NCBI GenBank assembly: GCA_035474375.1
Contig: DATINJ010000008.1
Coordinates: 1-13,603 of the forward strand
Length of the DNA: 13,603 nucleotides
Source of the DNA: JANNPJ01 sp035474375
GTDB lineage: Bacteria > Actinomycetota > Actinomycetes > Actinomycetales > Kineosporiaceae
Direction: 5' to 3'
The position numbers and the translations under genes are program-made. A model generated the notes under the pieces. That model saw only the letters and a program-made list of their open reading frames with translations. It ran no database searches and had not been told where the DNA came from. Below are positions 7,662 to 13,072 of the stretch, one piece after another (within the stretch, counting starts at the first letter, position 1; each line of letters begins with the position of its first letter).

Positions 7662-8006
7662 ACGTTGGTAGCCACCGGCCTTCCTGACCATCCGCCCAGC
7701 ACATTGCTCGGCGCCGGTATCCGCCGGAACCGATCTACCTCTGCCCCAGGGACGTGCGGTAACTATCGGTAACGCCGATTCTACAACGGGTGCAGCGGGA
7801 CTGCAGGACTTCATGCGCCACCGTTACCTCCGCTTCCATCCGGGCCACCCTCGCTGATCCCTACTCGAATGCCTGGTTTCCGGCACGGCCCACCGGAACC
7901 TTCTGGTACCACGGGTATGGCCCACCGTGCCGAAGCCCCGGTCCACCGATCAGGGCCGCTCTGCAGGGCACTTACGGGGACGGGCGTTAGAACGGGGAGG
8001 ACGCTG
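7662..8006. other. Divergent control region between LuxR regulator and MFS transporter
   Basis: No gene is supported here; both flanking frames are open into it but lose codon bias. On the minus strand TAGAAT (7783-7778) resembles a -10 box, with a poor -35 (CTGCAG) 17 bases upstream. CGGTAAC occurs at 7757-7763 and again at 7767-7773, one helical turn apart, and an inverted GTTACC lies at 7823-7828, so a regulator could bind here. On the transporter side, CGGCACGG (7881-7888) and CCGTGCCG (7925-7932) form an 8-bp inverted repeat enclosing a smaller imperfect hairpin, perhaps a structured leader. Confidence 0.45.
7757..7773. promoter_or_regulatory. Tandem CGGTAAC repeats, candidate operator
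   Basis: Two CGGTAAC copies are spaced exactly 10 bases apart, so they lie on the same DNA face, just downstream of a possible -10 box of the LuxR-regulator gene. A third, inverted copy (GTTACC) is at 7823-7828. Autoregulation by the LuxR protein is an attractive reading but is inference. Confidence 0.3.
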
Positions 8007-8009
8007 GTG

Positions 8010-9332
8010 ATGCCCCACTCGCGGGACGACAACAGGGAGAACGGCCACCGCAGGGTTGTGGTCGCTGCCAGCATCGGAACCTTCATCGAGGTCTACGACC
8101 TCTCACTTTACGGACTCTTCGCGGTGTTCCTGGCCGCGGAGTTCTTTCCCCAGCAGGACCCGGACACCGCGCTGTTGTCCACCTTCGCCATCTTCGCCCT
8201 CGCCTTCCTGGCAAGGCCGGTTGGTGCGGTCATCTGGGGGCCGTTGGGCGACCGGATCGGACGGCGCGCGACACTGGCCATGTCGTTGCTGATGATGACG
8301 GCAGCCACCGTTGCGTTTGGCTTGCTCCCGACGTACGACAGCGTGGGCCTGCTGGCACCGGTGTTGCTGCTGCTGTGCCGGCTGCTGCAAGGTCTGTCCG
8401 TCAGCGCGGAACTGCCCGGTGCCCAACTGCTCATGCTGGAACACGCCCCACAGGGCCAGCGCGGCCGCATCGTGGCCATCAACTCCGTTGCCGCCGCCTT
8501 GGGAAGCGCCACGGCGACGATGGTCGCGCTCGTCCTCGCTCGCGCCCTGTCCCCCGACCAAATGGCGGCGTGGGGGTGGCGGGCGGCGTTTCTCATCGCC
8601 GCTGTGATCGGCGTCGTGGGGTTGTACATCCGTACGCGGGTGGCGGACAGCCCCGCCTTCATCGCACTCGGCGATCGGGCGAGGAGGGACGTAACCCCCT
8701 TGGCGACTGCCGTACGCACCGCCAAGCTGAGGATGGTGGTCCTCACCGTGTGGCTGGCCACCACATACGCGTCCGGGTATGTCGTGGCCGGCTACCTACC
8801 CTCGTACCTGATCCGCACCGCCGGGTTTTCTCCCGCCGACGCCTTCACCATCAGCTTGATCATGACCTTCGTCAGCGTGGTGTCCTCGCTGGTCGGCGGA
8901 TACCTGATCGACCGATTCCCGCTTAGACCCCTGATGATCACCCTGATGGCGGCCATCGCCGCCGCCGCCGTCCCGGGATTCCTGATCATCACCGAGATCG
9001 GAACCTTCTGGGCCGTCGTGGGTGGACAGGCCATGTGGGTGATCTTCCTCAGCGCGGCACTCCCGGTAGGCGCGGTCATGGGCGTCACCCTGTTTCCGGT
9101 CGCCATTCGCTTCACCACCGGCGCGATCAGCCTCAACCTGGCCAGCGCACTCTTCGGCAGCACGGCACCCTACGTCTGCACCTGGTTGGTGGCCGACACG
9201 AACAACCCGACAGCCCCCGGCTACTACGTCCTCCTCATCGCCCTCCTCGGCCTGATCGCAGTCACCCTGGGGCTGCCGCGCCGCCCTGGCCGGCCGGCGG
9301 GTGCGAAACCCGCCGGCCACCCGGTCCATTAG
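8010..9332 (+). CDS. MFS transporter, metabolite:H+ symporter (MHS/ProP-like) type
   Basis: A 440-residue inner-membrane transporter with about 12 hydrophobic segments. The N-terminal SIGTFIEVYDLSLYG (21-35) and the loop 2-3 signature GDRIGRR (80-86) place it in the MHS branch of the major facilitator superfamily, whose members carry organic acids, betaines or shikimate-like compounds with protons. AFLARPVGAVIWG and RLLQGLSVSAELPGA fit the same family. The frame is open to 7869, but upstream codons lose G/C bias. GGGGAGG at 7994-8000 supports starting at the ATG at 8010, or the GTG at 8007 one codon earlier. It is divergent from the LuxR regulator and may be its target. The stop TAG overlaps the TAA of the convergent GH62 gene. 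The cargo is not identifiable. Confidence 0.9.
   Translation: MPHSRDDNRENGHRRVVVAASIGTFIEVYDLSLYGLFAVFLAAEFFPQQDPDTALLSTFAIFALAFLARPVGAVIWGPLGDRIGRRATLAMSLLMMTAATVAFGLLPTYDSVGLLAPVLLLLCRLLQGLSVSAELPGAQLLMLEHAPQGQRGRIVAINSVAAALGSATATMVALVLARALSPDQMAAWGWRAAFLIAAVIGVVGLYIRTRVADSPAFIALGDRARRDVTPLATAVRTAKLRMVVLTVWLATTYASGYVVAGYLPSYLIRTAGFSPADAFTISLIMTFVSVVSSLVGGYLIDRFPLRPLMITLMAAIAAAAVPGFLIITEIGTFWAVVGGQAMWVIFLSAALPVGAVMGVTLFPVAIRFTTGAISLNLASALFGSTAPYVCTWLVADTNNPTAPGYYVLLIALLGLIAVTLGLPRRPGRPAGAKPAGHPVH
9292..9318. terminator. Hairpin inside the end of the MFS gene, possible convergent terminator
   Basis: GGCCGGCGGGT (9292-9302) and ACCCGCCGGCC (9308-9318) pair perfectly over 11 bp with a 5-base loop. 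It lies in the last codons of the transporter, whose stop overlaps that of the convergent GH62 gene, so no free space exists for a normal terminator. There is no T-tract, so it may slow polymerase or protect 3' ends rather than terminate by itself. Confidence 0.4.
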
Positions 9333-10804
9333 CGGTTCAGTGTCAGTACACCCGGCCGGTACGGCAGCAGGCCGTACTCCATACCGTCAGTCTTGGGATC
9401 GCGCCCCTGGTAGAGGAACTGCAGGTTGCAGGGGTCGACGGTCTTGGTCTGGTCGGGGTTGGTGCGCACCAGATCGCCGTGGCTGATGTCGTTGGTCCAG
9501 GTGGCGCCGCTGTTGGCTTTGCCGGCGAACGGGTTGCTCTGGGTGCCGGCTTGCGGTGTCCACGTGCCGTCGAGGCTGGTGGCGGTGAACGAGCGGAAGA
9601 AGCGACCATTCGATCCCATCGCCTCGACGATCATGAGGTAGAGGTTCTGGCCCTGGATCTTGTAGACCTCAGGCGCTTCGAACAGGAGATCTCTGGCGTC
9701 GGTCATGATCTTGGTGTAGTTCGAGCCAAAGCTGGCCGGGAAGTTGCCGATCGGCATGCTGGACCGGTAGATGCTGCCTTCGTCGTCGGCGAAGAACAGG
9801 TACATGTTCTTGTCGTCAGCGATCAGGGTCTGGTCGATAGGGGCCCCGACGGGAAGGGTTGCGGTGAAGAGCTGCTGCTGCGGGCCCCAGCCGTTGGGGT
9901 TGGTGGGGTCGCTCGAAGTGCGGTACGAGAAGGAGTCCGGCCAACCCCACTGGTAGGCAAGCACCCAGGTGTTCTTCGGGGCGAAGTAGAAAAGCGTCGG
10001 CGCAACAGCAGAGAAGCTCGTCATCTCGTTCTGACCGGCCGCAGCCATGTCGGACCAGTTCGAGAAAGGGCTGAACACCGTCGAGCCCCAGCGCCCCTGG
10101 TCACCGGCGAGGGCGTTGTGTGTCGTCCCATAGACCAGGTGCTGGCCGTTGTAGACGACGTTGGTGAAGTCCTTTAGCCCGATCGCCCCGTTCTTCGGTT
10201 GCGCCAGGGGGCCGGTCGATGTCCAGCGGTACGTCGAGGGAAGCGCGCAGGTGCCGGTGCCGCCGTCGACGCGGACGAGTTGCCATTGCTGGTTGCTGCC
10301 GTTCCAGCTGCCCCACTGCTGGACGCTGGCGCCCTCAGCGGTCGACAGGCCTGCCACTTCGAGGACCTTGTTGCTGAAGCGATTGACCAGGCGAACGTAC
10401 CCGTCGGTGGAGTCGTCGAGACGGAACTGCTGGTTGCTGCCCCCGACGTCGGACCACTGCACCACGGAAGCCCCGTCGGCGGTGGACCCGCCGAGAACGT
10501 CGACGATCTTGCCGGAGTGCCGCGCGCGCAGCTTGTAGTAGCCGCCGCCGGCATCCACGAACTGGAACTGCTGGTTGTTGGTGTTGGTGCGGGTCCACTG
10601 GATGAGGTTGGCGCCGTCGGCGGTGGACGCGCCATTGACGTCGAGGACCTTGCCACTGTTGCGGTTCACCAGGACGTACCAGGCGGTGGTGTCCACTGTG
10701 GCGGCCGACGCCGCCGTCGCGGCCACCGTGAGCATCCCGCCCACGACCGCCACGACTGCCGCGACGGCGATGCTGAAGCGTCGTCGTCTTCGCTGCATGT
10801 TCAT
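9329..10804 (-). CDS. Secreted GH62 alpha-L-arabinofuranosidase with N-terminal CBM13
   Basis: A 491-residue secreted enzyme. Residues 1-34 are a signal peptide: MNMQRRRRR, a hydrophobic core, then an ASA cleavage site. Residues about 40-178 form a ricin-type beta-trefoil (CBM13) with three repeats, each ending in a Q-x-W/F box (NNQQF, SNQQF, SNQQW), which binds xylan-type sugars. From about 190 the GH62 domain begins with YRWTSTGPLAQPKNGAIGLKD; D212 in LKDFTN is the likely catalytic base and E376 in LFEAPEVYK the likely acid, by comparison with known GH62 enzymes. GH62 removes arabinose side chains from arabinoxylan. The ATG at 10804 is chosen because AAGGAG is nine bases upstream; the frame extends to 10846 and an internal ATG lies at 10798. 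Upstream are a LacI-type palindrome and one copy of the shared locus element. Confidence 0.95.
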   Translation of the reverse strand: MNMQRRRRRFSIAVAAVVAVVGGMLTVAATAASAATVDTTAWYVLVNRNSGKVLDVNGASTADGANLIQWTRTNTNNQQFQFVDAGGGYYKLRARHSGKIVDVLGGSTADGASVVQWSDVGGSNQQFRLDDSTDGYVRLVNRFSNKVLEVAGLSTAEGASVQQWGSWNGSNQQWQLVRVDGGTGTCALPSTYRWTSTGPLAQPKNGAIGLKDFTNVVYNGQHLVYGTTHNALAGDQGRWGSTVFSPFSNWSDMAAAGQNEMTSFSAVAPTLFYFAPKNTWVLAYQWGWPDSFSYRTSSDPTNPNGWGPQQQLFTATLPVGAPIDQTLIADDKNMYLFFADDEGSIYRSSMPIGNFPASFGSNYTKIMTDARDLLFEAPEVYKIQGQNLYLMIVEAMGSNGRFFRSFTATSLDGTWTPQAGTQSNPFAGKANSGATWTNDISHGDLVRTNPDQTKTVDPCNLQFLYQGRDPKTDGMEYGLLPYRPGVLTLNR

Positions 10805-10850
10805 TCCGGGGTACTCCTTCGGGGTTGCCGAGGCGGACGTCGCCAAGATT

Positions 10851-10864
10851 TGTTAGCGCTAACA
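10851..10864. promoter_or_regulatory. LacI-family operator upstream of the GH62 gene
   Basis: TGTTAGCGCTAACA is a perfect 14-base palindrome centred on CG with the AGCGCT core typical of LacI-family sites that control polysaccharide-degradation genes in actinomycetes. It ends 47 bases before the GH62 ATG, in position to block transcription. No LacI gene is in the window, so the regulator must be encoded elsewhere. I did not find the palindrome in front of the GH10 gene. Confidence 0.75.
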
Positions 10865-10939
10865 TCAGCGTCGAACGACACTTACCGGGTAGTTGAAATG
10901 GCGGGTCAGGATCCAACGACCGTCGCCGTCGCAGGCGAT

Positions 10940-10980
10940 CCGACGACCTCAAGTGGTTCGGGATAGCGGGAAGGTTGCTG
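10940..10980 (-). promoter_or_regulatory. Shared ECF-type promoter element, copy C (towards GH62)
   Basis: On the minus strand AGCAACCTTCCC begins at 10979. After nine variable bases AACCAC follows at 10958-10953, then TTGAGGTCGTCGG to 10940. Spacing is identical to copies A and B, and GCAACC-N15-ACCAC matches the layout of an ECF -35/-10 pair. It points towards the GH62 gene, with the LacI palindrome between it and the start codon. Confidence 0.65.
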
Positions 10981-11022
10981 AGCTACGTCAGAATCTCGGA
11001 ACCACTGATTCTTGGTGTGGGC

Positions 11023-11061
11023 GAGCAACCTTTCCGGTGCCCCGGACCACGTAGGGCGTCG
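11023..11061 (+). promoter_or_regulatory. Shared ECF-type promoter element, copy A (towards the sigma gene)
   Basis: AGCAACCTTTCC (11024-11035) is followed by nine variable bases, then GACCAC (11045-11050) and GTAGGGCGTCG. Its first 13 bases are identical to copy B. It lies upstream of the ECF sigma gene and of a leader frame starting at 11095, so the sigma factor probably activates its own transcription. Confidence 0.65.
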
Positions 11062-11094
11062 AGTCGATGGGAACGGCCAAAGGAGAACACCGAT

Positions 11095-11277
11095 ATGCCC
11101 GCCTTGTGCCGTCGGCCAACGGTGCTCACGACCGCGCTCTCAATGGGCCTACGGACAAGTCGGATAATCCGCCACCGGCCACCACCCAAGGTCATCGGGG
11201 ATGTACCTTGCCGCCTACGCCCCGGCACCCGCGGCGACCGGTCAAGGAGTGGCAGGCGGCATGGCGACATCGCGTGA
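11095..11277 (+). CDS. Possible 60-residue leader ORF before the sigma factor
   Basis: The ATG at 11095 has AAAGGAG at 11080-11086, one of the best ribosome-binding sites in the region. The frame runs 60 codons, beginning MPALCRRPTVLTTALSMG, and stops 17 bases inside the sigma gene, so its translation could influence that of the sigma factor. The later residues (RSRSGRRHGDIA) look like a shadow of other frames, and no family is recognised. The site, spacing and start context are repeated before the decayed gene at 12731, so the 5' module appears duplicated. It may be a regulatory leader peptide or the remnant of a longer gene. Confidence 0.3.
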   Translation: MPALCRRPTVLTTALSMGLRTSRIIRHRPPPKVIGDVPCRLRPGTRGDRSRSGRRHGDIA

Positions 11278-11839
11278 CACTGCTTTCCAGGCCTTCTTCG
11301 AGGCCTCTCATGCGGACCTGGCCCGCCTGGCCTACCTGATGACCGGCGAGACGGAAGCGGCCAATGACCTCGCTGCCGACGCGCTGCTGGAAGTCTGGCG
11401 GCACTGGGACCGGGTCAATGCCGCCGACAGCCCCGTCGCGTACGCCCGGGGCGTGGTGGCCAACCTGGCTCGCAACCGCATCCGCAGGCTGCAGCGGGAA
11501 CGACGCGGCCTGCTCGGTCTGGGGCCGCTGCGATCCGAACGCGCGCATGTCGGGGACGTGCCCGCAATTCTCGACGTGCGGGACGCGTTGCGCCGCCTAC
11601 CCCACCGGCGTCGAGCATGCGTGGCGCTGCGCTACCTCTTGGATCTGTCCGAGCAGGAGACCGCTCGGAGTCTCGGCATCTCGGTGGGCACCGTGAAAAG
11701 CCAAACTTCGCGCGGATTGGCCCAGTTGGTCGGGTTCCTCGATGCCGGCGACCCGGCAACGGCGGATGACCGCGCGCTACGACTGCTCTCCCGCGAACCC
11801 GCATCCGTTCCACCTGACTCGTTCCGAAAGGGGGACTGA
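11261..11839 (+). CDS. ECF RNA polymerase sigma factor, SigE-like actinobacterial family
   Basis: A 192-residue sigma-70 family protein. Region 2 spans about residues 8-80: FQAFFEASHADLARLAYLMTG, then DLAADALLEVWRHWDRV and SPVAYARGVVANLARNRIRR. Region 4 spans about 102-157: DVRDALRRLPHRRRACVALRYL, then LSEQETARSLGISVGTVKSQTSRGLAQL, the promoter -35-binding helix-turn-helix. There is no region 3, as expected for ECF sigmas. A longer frame opens at 11201, but the ATG at 11261 fits the family; AAGGAG at 11244-11249 is eleven bases away. It overlaps the next gene by one base (TGATG), suggesting translational coupling to a membrane partner. Element A upstream suggests autoregulation, and copies near GH62 and GH10 suggest a xylan-related regulon. 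Confidence 0.93.
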   Translation: MATSRDTAFQAFFEASHADLARLAYLMTGETEAANDLAADALLEVWRHWDRVNAADSPVAYARGVVANLARNRIRRLQRERRGLLGLGPLRSERAHVGDVPAILDVRDALRRLPHRRRACVALRYLLDLSEQETARSLGISVGTVKSQTSRGLAQLVGFLDAGDPATADDRALRLLSREPASVPPDSFRKGD

Positions 11840-12639
11840 TGGCCTCCGAGCCCATCCGGACCGCAGATCAGGTCCGTACCGCACTGCATGAGGCCGCGGC
11901 GGCCTACCAACCGGACCGCGCCACCATCCTGGCGCGCGTGCGTGCCGGCCAGGCCGGTTCTGAAGCCTCGCTCGGGCACCGGCCCAGGCACCACCGCAGG
12001 TCAGCGGGGGTCGCCGGAATTGCCGGGATTGCCGCCAGCGTGGCGGCGGTTTTCGGCGTCGGCGTCGCCGTCAACTGGGCCGCCGTTCGGAGCAACACGC
12101 CGCTGGCGCCCGCGACCATGCCGTCCACCGTCGCGTCCCCGTACCCGACCGCGACCCACGCCGTTCCCCGAGCGACCCCGAGTCACCGGCCAAAGAGTCG
12201 GCCAGCGCCCACTGCCCGCCCGTCCCAATCACCCACCGCCTCGCCCGCCAAAGTCCTCTCCAGACGAGGCTTCCTGTGGTCGACCGGCACCGTCGACAAG
12301 CACAGCATCGACAACTGGTCGCAGAGCAACGTGACGCTGCGGACCCAGGCGCTGTTGACCGCCCTGCAGGTCCGGGTCCGGATCGCCCGTACTCCGGACC
12401 TCAGAGATACCGGAGCATGGTGCACCCTGTTGCCGGGCGACTTCACGACGACCGTGGACCAGCAGTCGGACGCAATGGTCTACACGTTCGTGTTGAAGCC
12501 GGGAGCCACCATGCGCCCGGGCGAGTACACCTTCGCCGTGCAGTACAACCATGCAGTCGGCGGTCGCGACGCGCGCCTGGACACCTATCAGGCGACCGCC
12601 AGCGGCGGCACCAGTGTGGAGGTCCGCGGGGGGTTCTGA
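11839..12639 (+). CDS. Putative membrane anti-sigma/sensor protein with extracellular domain
   Basis: A 266-residue protein coupled to the sigma gene. Residues 1-55 are cytoplasmic, with a short helical motif (QVRTALHEAAAAYQPDRATILARVRAG) common in proteins paired with SigE-type sigmas. One transmembrane helix lies at about 56-80. Residues 85-137 are a Pro/Thr/Ser-rich linker of cell-wall-spanning type. Residues about 143-258 form a beta-rich extracellular domain with conserved-looking aromatic segments (FLWSTG, GAWCTLLPGDF, YTFAVQYNHAVGGRDARLDTY). There is no zinc HxxxCxxC anti-sigma motif, so an anti-sigma role rests on position, coupling and topology. A sugar- or wall-sensing role for the outer domain is inference from the neighbouring xylanolytic genes. 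A plain surface protein co-expressed with the sigma is the alternative. Confidence 0.7.
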   Translation: MASEPIRTADQVRTALHEAAAAYQPDRATILARVRAGQAGSEASLGHRPRHHRRSAGVAGIAGIAASVAAVFGVGVAVNWAAVRSNTPLAPATMPSTVASPYPTATHAVPRATPSHRPKSRPAPTARPSQSPTASPAKVLSRRGFLWSTGTVDKHSIDNWSQSNVTLRTQALLTALQVRVRIARTPDLRDTGAWCTLLPGDFTTTVDQQSDAMVYTFVLKPGATMRPGEYTFAVQYNHAVGGRDARLDTYQATASGGTSVEVRGGF

Positions 12640-12655
12640 ACATTCTCGTGCAGCC

Positions 12656-12696
12656 GAGCAACCTTTCCACCGCCGCTGACCACTGGAGGTCGACGG
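12656..12696 (+). promoter_or_regulatory. Shared ECF-type promoter element, copy B (towards decayed gene and GH10)
   Basis: AGCAACCTTTCC (12657-12668), nine variable bases, GACCAC (12678-12683), then TGGAGGTCGACGG. The last 13 bases match copy C at 11 positions. It begins 17 bases after the membrane-protein stop and 75 bases before the ATG at 12731, and could drive the xylanase by read-through. Confidence 0.65.
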
Positions 12697-12730
12697 TCGG
12701 CTGGAAAAACTGGTTGAAGGAGAGCACCGA

Positions 12731-12926
12731 ATGAACCCCCGCACCGGCCCCTCCCGGCGGCCAAAGGTCGACCCGCTGGCGTTCGTGATACCGGGGACGC
12801 CTGGGCCTGCGTCGGGGTCTGGTTCTCCGGGCGCCGGCACGACGCCGGTGCGAACGGGTACCGCACTCGGGTGAAGGACTACCGGCCCCAACGCACCTGG
12901 AAGACAAGAACTTCCAACAACCCTAG
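12731..12926 (+). pseudogene. Decayed short gene with frameshifts between sensor gene and GH10
   Basis: The ATG at 12731 has a good site (AAGGAG at 12717-12722) and reads MNPRTGPSRRPKVDPLAFV before losing sense, stopping at 12874 after 47 codons. In another frame, from 12787, a protein-like stretch appears: DTGDAWACVGVWFSG, then GANGYRTRVKDY and QRTW, with about 83% G/C at third positions. One base shift later, at about 12900, a third frame gives EDKNFQQP and a TAG at 12924-12926, a natural-looking C-terminus. The simplest reading is a gene with a preserved start and tail, an internal deletion or frameshift, and a second one-base loss near TGGAAG. I cannot name the family. Sequencing error could explain the second shift but probably not the whole pattern. 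It was presumably the original target of element B. Confidence 0.5.
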
Positions 12927-13072
12927 CGACCGGCGGGCGCACCGCTGCTGGACAGGTGCCGTCACACCGAGGCGATCCGGTCACCTCCTGCACCCGCAGT
13001 TGACGCTCCCCCATCCGAATCGCGCCTGGCCCGGCCGGCCTACCAACCTCGCTCCCGAAAGGCACTCATTCG

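Noticed and set aside
7662..7814. A 51-residue N-terminal extension of the LuxR regulator from the ATG at 7814
   Set aside because: Third-position G/C falls to about 57%, a TTA codon appears, and the sequence has no family similarity; the ATG at 7661 sits just before the conserved NLPAQLSSLVGR segment.
7869..8006. A 47-residue N-terminal extension of the MFS transporter
   Set aside because: Codon bias is weak here and the GGGGAGG at 7994-8000 fits a start at 8007 or 8010, directly before the family's usual N-terminus.
9035..10177. A 380-residue open frame on the plus strand
   Set aside because: It runs through the end of the transporter in another frame and then antisense to the GH62 gene; it crosses two well-supported genes and resembles no protein family.
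10199..10966. A 255-residue open plus-strand frame over the CBM13 coding part
   Set aside because: It is antisense to the three trefoil repeats and signal peptide of the GH62 enzyme; its apparent internal repeats simply mirror the trefoil repeats.
12229..13065. A 278-residue open frame on the minus strand opposite the sensor gene and the decayed gene
   Set aside because: Composition is typical of an antisense shadow (Gly, Arg, Pro, Val rich), it lacks a good start signal, and the plus-strand genes carry the family motifs. Openness alone is weak evidence at this GC content.
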